Assembly: GCA_031285415.1 (NCBI GenBank)
Contig: JAITWF010000124.1
Coordinates: 1-11,326, forward strand
Direction: 5' to 3'
Source: Deferribacteraceae bacterium
Lineage (GTDB): Bacteria > Chrysiogenota > Deferribacteres > Deferribacterales > JAISNW01
Length of the DNA stretch: 11,326 nucleotides
This document shows, piece after piece, positions 1 through 5,966 of this stretch. The position numbers and the translations under genes are program-made. The first letter of the stretch is position 1. Each line of letters starts with the position of its first letter. The notes under the pieces were generated by a model. That model was given only the letters and a program-made list of their open reading frames with translations, made no database searches and was not told where the DNA came from.

Positions 1-289
1 CTACACGCAATCAGGATTTACTGCATACGCTGTATCGCAGTTTCGCCCACACTGCCCTATCATAGCCCTTACCCCCGATGAAAAATCGTGCCGTAGTCTA
101 TCGCTATGCTGGGGAACGACCCCTATTGTGACGAAAAAGTTTAACGACACCGACGATATGTTCTACGAGGCGATCAAGGTGGTTATGAAGGCTGGATTTG
201 CAAAGAAGGGCGATCGGATAGTACTAACAGCTGGAGTGCCGATGGGCGAGTCTGGCACGACAACGCTATTGCGTGTGTTAGAATGTTAA
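1..289 (+). CDS. pyk: Pyruvate kinase, C-terminal fragment
   Basis: Partial gene cut by the left window edge. The reading frame starts at base 2 and gives 95 residues before the TAA at 287-289. The protein contains SGFTAYAVSQFRPHCPIIAL, a stretch ending LCWGTTPIV, and the terminal block GDRIVLTAGVPMGESGTTTL. This is the typical C-terminal domain of pyruvate kinase (phosphoenolpyruvate + ADP to pyruvate + ATP, last step of glycolysis, cytoplasmic). The catalytic barrel lies outside the window. The frame is intact to the stop and ends where the family normally ends. No strong intrinsic terminator follows; there is only a weak 6-bp inverted repeat (308-313 with 331-336). The following operon has its own candidate promoter, so cotranscription is not required. 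Confidence 0.95.
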   Translation, partial: YTQSGFTAYAVSQFRPHCPIIALTPDEKSCRSLSLCWGTTPIVTKKFNDTDDMFYEAIKVVMKAGFAKKGDRIVLTAGVPMGESGTTTLLRVLEC

Positions 290-341
290 GCCCCTTATCT
301 TCATTGGGCTACGTAACGGCAATGCAGGTGCGTAGCTCTGG

Positions 342-365
342 TGTAGGGGCGAGGTCTGCTCGCCC
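342..365. repeat. GC-rich palindromic repeat, family A, copy 1
   Basis: A GTAGGGGCG-type unit containing a 7-bp perfect hairpin: GGGCGAG (347-353), loop GTCTG, CTCGCCC (359-365). A second copy lies at 7091-7114 with the same length and loop spacing. The stem differs there by a paired A:T to G:C change, so pairing is kept. It lies between pyk and the next operon. There is no T-tract, so it is not a canonical terminator. Its role is unknown. Confidence 0.75.
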
Positions 366-394
366 TTGTTTCGGAATGCTAGAGAATATATAAA
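366..394 (+). promoter_or_regulatory. Candidate sigma-70-type promoter of the six-gene operon
   Basis: TTGTTT (366-371) and TATAAA (389-394) are separated by exactly 17 bp. The -10 box matches the consensus at 5 of 6 positions, the -35 box at 3 of 6. Transcription would begin near base 401, which is the first base of the paired 29-bp repeat. That repeat would then form most of a leader of about 113 nt before the TPR-like gene. Seen by eye only, with no experimental support. Confidence 0.45.
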
Positions 395-400
395 TATACA

Positions 401-492
401 CGTCACTGCGGACTTGATCCGCAGTCCAGAATAAAAATATTAGAAATCCCTATTAATTTTATGCTGGATTGCGGATCAAGTCCGCAATGACG
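401..492. repeat. REPIN/MITE-like element: two inverted 29-bp palindromic repeats
   Basis: The 29-bp units at 401-429 and 464-492 are inverted copies that match at 27 of 29 positions, separated by 34 bp of AT-rich DNA. Each unit is itself a hairpin with 8-bp arms and a 5-nt loop: ACTGCGGA/TCCGCAGT at 405-425 and ATTGCGGA/TCCGCAAT at 468-488. The two differences between the copies are paired (C:G versus T:A), so both stems stay perfect. A third, single copy lies at 10541-10569. The architecture of palindromic units in inverted pairs is that of REPIN or MITE elements; no mobilising enzyme is in the window. The element ends 7 bp before the ribosome binding site of the next gene. Confidence 0.8.
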
Positions 493-513
493 GAAAATAA
501 AGGAGCATAGTTA

Positions 514-1233
514 ATGTTGACGCTTTTAATTGCCGCAATCACAGGTATGATTATCGGTGCGGGTGTTTGGTATCTGTCTGGGTATATACTATTAGGTATC
601 GCTGTGTTTGCGCTTGTGGTTGTAGGTATAAATATATTGGTGGGTAGACACTTTCTGGGTAAACTCACCGCTTTAATGGGATCTATCGAGAAGGATCTTC
701 GCTCTGAAAGGCTAGATGCCGCTATGGAGAAGCTGAAAGATGGGTATAAATACTCCAAATGGCAGTTTTTCGTTAAACAGCAGATCGATTCGCAGATCGG
801 CTCTCTCCTCTACCTACGCAAACGGTTCGATGAGGCTTTGCCATATCTTGAAAAGTCGTTTACACGCAACTGGTCTGCAATGTGTATGCTCGCGGCACAC
901 TACTATCGCAATAAAGAGTATGCGCAGTGCTATAAAACGATGGACAAAGCCGTGTCGAACAACAAGAAGGAGTCGTTCGTCTATAGCCTATACGCATACT
1001 TTTTGAGTGAGCAGGGACAGAGCGATAAGGCGATACAGATCTTGACGAAGGGGGAGGAGAAACTTCCACTCGATGAGAGGATCTCTGGCGCACTCGATAG
1101 CTTGAAAAATCGCAAAAAGATAAAGATTCAGAACTACGGTGCTGTCTGGATGCAGCTCCATCTAGGTAAATCTCAGGATGGCGCAAGACCGTATCAGGCA
1201 CTTGCAATGAATCAGAAGTTTAAACGCAGATGA
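514..1233 (+). CDS. Membrane-anchored TPR-like protein
   Basis: A 239-residue protein of unknown specific function. Residues about 2-20 and 22-44 are two adjacent hydrophobic helices (MLTLLIAAITGMIIGAGVWY, then a run rich in I, L, V and A). A soluble, mostly helical region follows with tetratricopeptide-like patterns: RKRFDEALPYLEKSFTRN, NKEYAQCYKTMDKAVSNN and QGQSDKAIQILTKGEEKL are typical TPR helix B sequences. The tail is basic. TPRs bind other proteins, so a membrane-attached scaffold or assembly role is likely, with the TPR part probably cytoplasmic. The start is set by AAGGAG (500-505) 8 bp upstream of the ATG. It is first in the operon, and its stop overlaps the start of folE2 by 4 bp (ATGA). 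The partner protein is unknown. Confidence 0.8.
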   Translation: MLTLLIAAITGMIIGAGVWYLSGYILLGIAVFALVVVGINILVGRHFLGKLTALMGSIEKDLRSERLDAAMEKLKDGYKYSKWQFFVKQQIDSQIGSLLYLRKRFDEALPYLEKSFTRNWSAMCMLAAHYYRNKEYAQCYKTMDKAVSNNKKESFVYSLYAYFLSEQGQSDKAIQILTKGEEKLPLDERISGALDSLKNRKKIKIQNYGAVWMQLHLGKSQDGARPYQALAMNQKFKRR

Positions 1234-2006
1234 TGAAGGACGTACAAAATCTCGCAGACCCACGCAATATCGATATAGATCAGGTGGGGATTAGGGATAT
1301 CGTATACCCGATCGTGGTCAGAGATAGGGACAAAGGCTCTCAACATACCGTTGCGACCATTAGCATGAGTGTGAATCTGCCGCATAACTTTAAAGGCACG
1401 CATATGTCTAGGTTTGTGGAGATCCTTCATAAACATCAGGCAGATATCGGCACCGATACGATAAAGGATCTCCTGGAGGATATGCGGACGTCGCTTACCG
1501 CCCAAGAGTCGCATATAGAGCTAGCGTTTAAATATTTCATCGAGAAGAGGGCACCTGTATCAGGGCAGTCGTCGCTGATGGATTACGATTGCGAATTTTC
1601 ATCGACGCTCTCTGATAGTAGGCATGATCTTGTAATGACTGTAAGCGTGCCAGTGCTGTCGCTCTGCCCATGCTCAAAGGAGATCTCCGAGTATGGCGCA
1701 CACAATCAGCGCAGTACGGTGCGGATATCGATCCGTTGCAAGAAGATCGTCTGGATAGAGGAGATCGTTGCATACGCCGAATCCAGTGCTAGCTCGCCGA
1801 TCTATGCACTCTTAAAGCGAGAGGATGAGAAGTTTATCACAGAGAGATCGTACGAAAACCCTGTATTTGTAGAGGATATCGTGCGCAATGTGACGCAGCT
1901 ACTCGATAAAGATAGTAGAATTACATGGTTCGAAGTCTCCAGTAGTAATATGGAGTCGATACATAATCATAACGCATGGGCGCGGGTGGTGCATAAAAAA
2001 GTCTAA
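1230..2006 (+). CDS. folE2: GTP cyclohydrolase IB (FolE2)
   Basis: Converts GTP to 7,8-dihydroneopterin triphosphate, the first step to tetrahydrofolate and a precursor step for queuosine; cytoplasmic and metal-dependent. The 258 residues match the FolE2/MptA family rather than zinc-dependent FolE1. The N-terminal block DVQNLADPRNIDIDQVGIRD is followed by QHTVATISM and the hallmark HNFKGTHMSRFVEIL. The active-site block LCPCSKEISEYGAHNQRS carries Cys146 and Cys148, and SNMESIHNHNAWARV is near the C-terminus. Length is usual for the family. ATG at 1230 gives Met-Met-Lys; the ATG at 1233 is an equally possible start. No clear ribosome binding site is visible, so translation is probably coupled to the upstream gene through the 4-bp overlap. 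Confidence 0.95.
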   Translation: MMKDVQNLADPRNIDIDQVGIRDIVYPIVVRDRDKGSQHTVATISMSVNLPHNFKGTHMSRFVEILHKHQADIGTDTIKDLLEDMRTSLTAQESHIELAFKYFIEKRAPVSGQSSLMDYDCEFSSTLSDSRHDLVMTVSVPVLSLCPCSKEISEYGAHNQRSTVRISIRCKKIVWIEEIVAYAESSASSPIYALLKREDEKFITERSYENPVFVEDIVRNVTQLLDKDSRITWFEVSSSNMESIHNHNAWARVVHKKV

Positions 2007-2032
2007 TTCCCCTTCGCCAGCGAAGGGGAATT
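2005..2032. repeat. Perfect 13-bp hairpin overlapping the folE2 stop codon
   Basis: A near-perfect palindrome with 13-bp arms (AATTCCCCTTCGC and its complement) and a 2-nt centre begins inside the TAA stop of folE2 and fills most of the 43-bp spacer before the next gene. No T-run follows on the plus strand, so it is not a standard intrinsic terminator. GGAGGGG (2037-2043) right after it is the likely ribosome binding site of the HD gene. It could stabilise or process the mRNA, or be a member of the CCCC/GGGG hairpin repeats seen at 5920 and 7067. Confidence 0.75.
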
Positions 2033-2049
2033 ATAGGGAGGGGTCTTCT

Positions 2050-2634
2050 ATGAACGGTCTAGGCAAACTACTCTTAAACATCCGCAAACTCAACAACATC
2101 GCTCGCTGGTCGAACGAGTTCGTCCATCAGCGAGCCTCCGTATCCGAACACTCCTTCTTTGTAGCGCAGATCGCCCAGATGTTAGGGACGATAGAGGAGG
2201 AGATGGGTGGCACAGTCGACTGGAAGACGCTATATCGACGTGCGCTAAATCACGACGTGCCAGAATCCCTCATGGGCGACGTTATCAGCACCACTAAAAA
2301 TATGAATGAAGCCACCAAGAGGGTGATGGAGGAGGCGGAGGCGCAGTTTATCGACGACCTCTTGGCAGAGGTGCCAGCTCCATATAAAGGTGAGTATCAC
2401 GAGCTTCTGTCGCAGGGGAAGGATGATACGCTGGAGGGGCAGATCTTGACGGCGGCGGACAACCTCGACGCCCTCGTTGAGTGTATTCAAGAGATCCGCC
2501 TTTCAAACACCGATCCGTTCATCGAAAAGTACTTTTTAGTGCTGAAAAAGATAGAGAGTATCCCACTCGCAAGTGTGCAATATTTCTTGAAAGAGGTACT
2601 ACCAGAACTCGTAGGGAAGTGTAAATTAAGATGA
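2050..2634 (+). CDS. HD-domain phosphohydrolase, YfbR-type 5'-nucleotidase family
   Basis: 194 residues, close to the length of E. coli YfbR (199), a metal-dependent 5'-deoxynucleotidase that dephosphorylates dNMPs. Visible metal-site residues are His34 (in ASVSEHSFF), His68-Asp69 with Glu72 (LNHDVPES) and Asp137 (AADNLDAL). To my recollection these fall at the same numbers as in E. coli YfbR. Arg19-Trp20 (IARW) and the GDVISTTKN segment also fit the family. It is cytoplasmic, with no signal peptide. It sits directly after folE2, which raises the alternative that it dephosphorylates a pterin phosphate. Substrate cannot be read from the sequence. Its stop overlaps the next start (ATGA). Confidence 0.88.
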   Translation: MNGLGKLLLNIRKLNNIARWSNEFVHQRASVSEHSFFVAQIAQMLGTIEEEMGGTVDWKTLYRRALNHDVPESLMGDVISTTKNMNEATKRVMEEAEAQFIDDLLAEVPAPYKGEYHELLSQGKDDTLEGQILTAADNLDALVECIQEIRLSNTDPFIEKYFLVLKKIESIPLASVQYFLKEVLPELVGKCKLR

Positions 2635-3095
2635 AAACTTTGACTTTGGTATTGATAGCATTAACATTTTTAACATTTGGAGCTTGCAAAAAAGAGCCAG
2701 TCGTCAGTAGTAGCGAGATCGTCACACTTAATAGCGTTGATCAGCTGAAAGTCGATAACAAGGGCAAGGTGCTAATTTTAAACGTATTCGCCACATGGTG
2801 TCCACCCTGCGAGGAGGAAACCCCTGCCTTGGTGCGTTTTTATAATGAAAACAAACTGCCAGTCGAGCTTATAGGGCTTTCGATTGATACAGATCTTGCG
2901 GCAGTGGTGAAGTTTCGAGAGGATTACAAGATAACGTATCCGATCTATCATATCCCAGATAGCGTGCGCTATAAGCTGATGGCGAATAAGGTGCCGACAA
3001 CGCTTATCTATGCGCCAGATGGCTCTTTCTATACCGTCCTAATGGGGGCGATAGATGAGACGATACTAGAAAATATAGTGAAGGAACTGATATAA
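2631..3095 (+). CDS. TlpA/ResA-like thioredoxin-fold lipoprotein
   Basis: 154 residues. A lipoprotein signal peptide (MKTLTLVLIALTFLTFGAC) has the candidate lipidated Cys19. Phe at -3 is not ideal but Gly-Ala before Cys fits a lipobox. The mature part is a thioredoxin fold with the redox motif FATWCPPCEEETP (Cys57 and Cys60) and the cis-proline loop KVPTTLI (Pro122). Such TlpA/ResA-type proteins are membrane-tethered thiol-disulfide reductases outside the inner membrane, often reducing cytochrome c apoproteins or other client cysteines. No cytochrome maturation gene is nearby, so the client is unknown. The start overlaps the HD gene by 4 bp, and the TAA overlaps the next ATG by one base (TAATG). 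Confidence 0.9.
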   Translation: MKTLTLVLIALTFLTFGACKKEPVVSSSEIVTLNSVDQLKVDNKGKVLILNVFATWCPPCEEETPALVRFYNENKLPVELIGLSIDTDLAAVVKFREDYKITYPIYHIPDSVRYKLMANKVPTTLIYAPDGSFYTVLMGAIDETILENIVKELI

Positions 3096-4732
3096 TGTCA
3101 CAAATATACATAATAGGTCATAAAAACCCCGATACAGACTCGATCGCCTCTGCGTACACCTACGCTGCATTGAAGCAGCAGTTGAACCCTGAAAACAGAT
3201 ATATTCCAGCTCGCTGTGGGAATGTGAATAACCAGACGAAATATATCTTTCAGCGAGTCAATGCGCCGCTGCCGCAGCTTCTAAAGGATGTATACCCAAA
3301 AACTCGTGATGTAATGACGGAGAATGTGATTACAGTTAAGGAGAACGATCCTGTTGCCGATGTATTTCACCATGTGGAGCGTTCAGGGATCCGTGTAATG
3401 CCTGTGGTGGACGATGAACGCCGTCTAAAGGGGATGATCGGCTCGCCCGAGCTACTTCGCCTATTCATTCAGGAGGTACTCGACCAACGCCCGAAATATA
3501 CCTTTATGGCGGATCATATTGCCGAGGTGATAAAGGGATCTGTGATTCATAAAGGCGTCGAGAGTGAGTTTAAAGCCGCCATTATGGTGGGTGCTATGCC
3601 GATGGAGCAGACTAGCGAACGATTAGAGAGCGCAGGCCCTGAGGAAACGCTACTCGTAGTGGGTAAACGCCGAGACGTGATCGAGTTCGCCATCTCTCGC
3701 AACGTCCCTGCTATAATCATAACGGGCAAGAAGCCGAGCGAAGTGACCGATATTGACTTTTCAAGGTTTAAGGGCTGGGTATACCTATCTAACCTAGACT
3801 CCGCTGAAACTATTCGCCGAGTGATCCTTGCAAGCCCTACTCACAGCGTAATGACGACCGATGTTGCACCGATGACGACGGAGGATTACCTAGAGGATGC
3901 ACAGATAAAGGTTATGCAGAACGAGCTTCGTGCGCTCCCTGTGGTAGAGGGGGAGACGCTTGTGGGGATTATCACCCGATCTAACCTTGTGAATAAGCAT
4001 AAAACTAAGCTTATTCTGATGGATCATAACGAACCGTCACAAGCTGTGGATGGGATAGAGAACGCTGAAGTGCTTGAGATCGTCGACCATCACAGGCTTG
4101 GAGCTGTCAAGACTGCTGCCCCTGTGACGTACTATGCAAAGCCTGTGGGAAGCACCTGCACGCTAGTTTATCAGCTATATACAGCGGCAGGGAAGACCCC
4201 AGATAAAGAGATTGCAATGCTACTTATGGGTGGGATCTTGAGCGATACCGTTATCTTGAAATCGCCAACGACTACCGATGAGGATAAAAAGGCACTGACG
4301 GAGCTATCGGCTATTGCGGACGTTGACTTTATGGAGTATGGGCTTGATATCTTTAAGGCTACAGACAATCTAAGCGCACGCACGCCTGAAAATATAGTGA
4401 ATACAGACTTTAAAGCGTATTCGGAGTTTGGCGTAAACGTTGGCGTTGGGCAGGTAGAGGTCGTGACGTTAGGCGATCTCGATGAGGTCTCCCCTAGCCT
4501 GATTAACGAGCTAGAGCGGCAGAAGACGCTGCAACACCTCGATTGGGCGATGTTACTAGTGACGGATATAATTAAAGAGGAGAGTGTGCTTCTCTGTACG
4601 CCGTTCGAGCATGCGGAGAAGAAGCTATTATATAGAGAGCTTTCGCCTGGCTGTTTCTTCCTGCCGGGGATCTTGTCTCGTAAGAAACAGCTGCTGCCAG
4701 AGATCTTGAGGATCTTGGAGGAGTTGAATTAG
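3095..4732 (+). CDS. ppaC: Family II Mn-dependent inorganic pyrophosphatase with CBS and DRTGG domains
   Basis: Hydrolyses pyrophosphate to two phosphates in the cytoplasm, pulling biosynthetic reactions forward. At 545 residues it is much longer than plain family II enzymes (about 310) because a regulatory block is inserted. In order: DHH catalytic start GHKNPDTDS (His9, Asp13, Asp15), CBS 1 (about 72-125, DVMTENVITV), a DRTGG-type region (about 130-245), CBS 2 (about 247-302, SVMTTDVAPM), then catalytic LMDHNEP (Asp310), IVDHHRLG (Asp331-His332-His333) and DHHA2 ending with the substrate-binding SRKKQLLPEI (Arg529, Lys530, Lys531). In studied CBS-pyrophosphatases, AMP and ADP inhibit while ATP or diadenosine polyphosphates activate; regulation here is inferred from the family. 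AAGGA about 9 bp upstream serves the ATG. Confidence 0.95.
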   Translation: MSQIYIIGHKNPDTDSIASAYTYAALKQQLNPENRYIPARCGNVNNQTKYIFQRVNAPLPQLLKDVYPKTRDVMTENVITVKENDPVADVFHHVERSGIRVMPVVDDERRLKGMIGSPELLRLFIQEVLDQRPKYTFMADHIAEVIKGSVIHKGVESEFKAAIMVGAMPMEQTSERLESAGPEETLLVVGKRRDVIEFAISRNVPAIIITGKKPSEVTDIDFSRFKGWVYLSNLDSAETIRRVILASPTHSVMTTDVAPMTTEDYLEDAQIKVMQNELRALPVVEGETLVGIITRSNLVNKHKTKLILMDHNEPSQAVDGIENAEVLEIVDHHRLGAVKTAAPVTYYAKPVGSTCTLVYQLYTAAGKTPDKEIAMLLMGGILSDTVILKSPTTTDEDKKALTELSAIADVDFMEYGLDIFKATDNLSARTPENIVNTDFKAYSEFGVNVGVGQVEVVTLGDLDEVSPSLINELERQKTLQHLDWAMLLVTDIIKEESVLLCTPFEHAEKKLLYRELSPGCFFLPGILSRKKQLLPEILRILEELN

Positions 4733-5893
4733 ATGAAAACAGTTATATTTTGCATTATGTTGCTAACTATCGTCGGGTGTGCTGGGAAGGAGACGTTGAC
4801 AGTTGCTGAAGAGGCGATAAACGTCGCAGTTTTAGGTGATACTGTTTTCAAAAAAGATGGTATAATCGTTTATTCAGACGGAACGCCAGCGAATGGGAAG
4901 ATCAAGACAACCCAAAAAATGCTCAAACTACATATTTCGTCAAAACCTTTCATGGATGAGATCGTTACGCTGAACGACCTATCTGAAAATTTGAGCAGCT
5001 ACAGGTATATAAATGGGTATAACGCTTTTTATCGGAATAAGAATTATGTAGACTCTGAGGGCAATAAGATCGATGATAGTGTAGCTACTATAACTAAAAT
5101 GCCAGACAGGACTGATATCTTCACTGTTAAGAATGGCATAGTTAACGGTTCATATAAGATATTTATAGGTGAAATGCTGTATGAGGATATACCGTATGTC
5201 GATGGAAAGAGAGAGGGGGTAGCGGATCGGTATTTAGTAGCTGAACGGCAGAGCTTGCCATCAGATTCAAAAAACACCCTGCTGGTGCATTATACTAATT
5301 ATTTCGTAAAGAGAACGTACGCTAACGATATATTGATTAATGAAAGGTTTCTGACTTTCGATAAAGAGCTGGCTGAAGAAAAGATCTATAAAAACGGCTT
5401 ATTAACGCAGTCTATAAGATATGACGATGAAAAGATTAGCAAGTTAATCCACTACCAAAACAATGTCAAACATGGTGAAGAGATCTCGTACAACGATAAG
5501 GGAGTTAAAATAAAGGTAGTGACCTATATCAATGGCAAAAGGGAGGGGAATGTAAAGAGTTATCATGCTGATAACCCGACAAAATTGCTTCTGGATCAAA
5601 CCTTCGTTAATGACGAGCTGGATGGTACGGAAAGATTTTATTATGAAAGTGGCGCAGTTGCAACAGAGACAACCTACCGCAACGGCAAACAGATCTCCCC
5701 TATAATCGGATACCACGAAGACCAGAGTAAGCGTTTCGTTATAGAGGCTGGAAAGGACTTGAAAAATGGCTACTGTCTAGACCGAAATGGCAACAGGGCA
5801 AGAGATTTTACTAAAGAGATCGAACATCGATATAGCATAATGGGCTTGATACGGTACGCTTGCCCTGAATATATGGAGCAGAATTCGAAATAA
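4733..5893 (+). CDS. Lipoprotein with YwqK/MORN-like repeats
   Basis: 386 residues. The signal peptide MKTVIFCIMLLTIVGCAGKE has lipobox IVGC, so Cys16 is probably lipidated. The body contains repeated short hairpin units of the type 'NG..(E/D)G' followed by an aromatic residue: KNGIVNGSYKIF, VDGKREGVADRY, QNNVKHGEEISYNDKG, INGKREGNVKSYHAD, NDELDGTERFYYESGAVATE and TYRNGKQ. This is the MORN-like pattern of the YwqK family, sometimes labelled as antitoxin components although the function is unproven. Its AT-rich codon use contrasts with the upstream genes. ATG follows the pyrophosphatase stop with no gap, with GGAGGAG about 8 bp upstream. It is last in the operon and convergent with the next gene. 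The specific role is unknown. Confidence 0.8.
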   Translation: MKTVIFCIMLLTIVGCAGKETLTVAEEAINVAVLGDTVFKKDGIIVYSDGTPANGKIKTTQKMLKLHISSKPFMDEIVTLNDLSENLSSYRYINGYNAFYRNKNYVDSEGNKIDDSVATITKMPDRTDIFTVKNGIVNGSYKIFIGEMLYEDIPYVDGKREGVADRYLVAERQSLPSDSKNTLLVHYTNYFVKRTYANDILINERFLTFDKELAEEKIYKNGLLTQSIRYDDEKISKLIHYQNNVKHGEEISYNDKGVKIKVVTYINGKREGNVKSYHADNPTKLLLDQTFVNDELDGTERFYYESGAVATETTYRNGKQISPIIGYHEDQSKRFVIEAGKDLKNGYCLDRNGNRARDFTKEIEHRYSIMGLIRYACPEYMEQNSK

Positions 5894-5919
5894 GAGTGAG
5901 GGCGGTGTTAATTCAATAC

Positions 5920-5943
5920 CACTCCCCCCTCAAGGGGAGGGTG
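5920..5943. repeat. GC-rich hairpin between convergent genes (possible terminator or repeat)
   Basis: An inverted repeat CACTCCCCCC / GGGGAGGGTG with a 4-nt TCAA loop, one mismatch and one wobble in a 10-bp stem. It lies in the 73-bp gap between the ends of the MORN-like lipoprotein gene and the minus-strand 330-residue gene, so it could stop transcription from both sides. Neither strand has a proper T-tract. It resembles the hairpin at 7067-7086, so it may equally be a dispersed repeat. Confidence 0.55.
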
Positions 5944-5966
5944 TCACGTATGAGGAGATGATTCTG

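Noticed and set aside
290..340. Weak inverted repeats after pyruvate kinase as a terminator (agccc/gggct; gctacg/cgtagc)
   Set aside because: Short stems with long loops and no T-tract; not convincing as an intrinsic terminator.
401..492. CRISPR-like repeat-spacer arrangement
   Set aside because: Only two copies, inverted rather than direct, with a single spacer and no cas genes.
290..513. Riboswitch in the operon leader
   Set aside because: The long pairing is explained by the inverted repeat units; no known riboswitch core motif was recognised.
459..758. Minus-strand open frame of 99 residues opposite the TPR-like gene
   Set aside because: It overlaps the repeat and runs antisense to a gene with a clear ribosome binding site; low-complexity product with no recognisable features.
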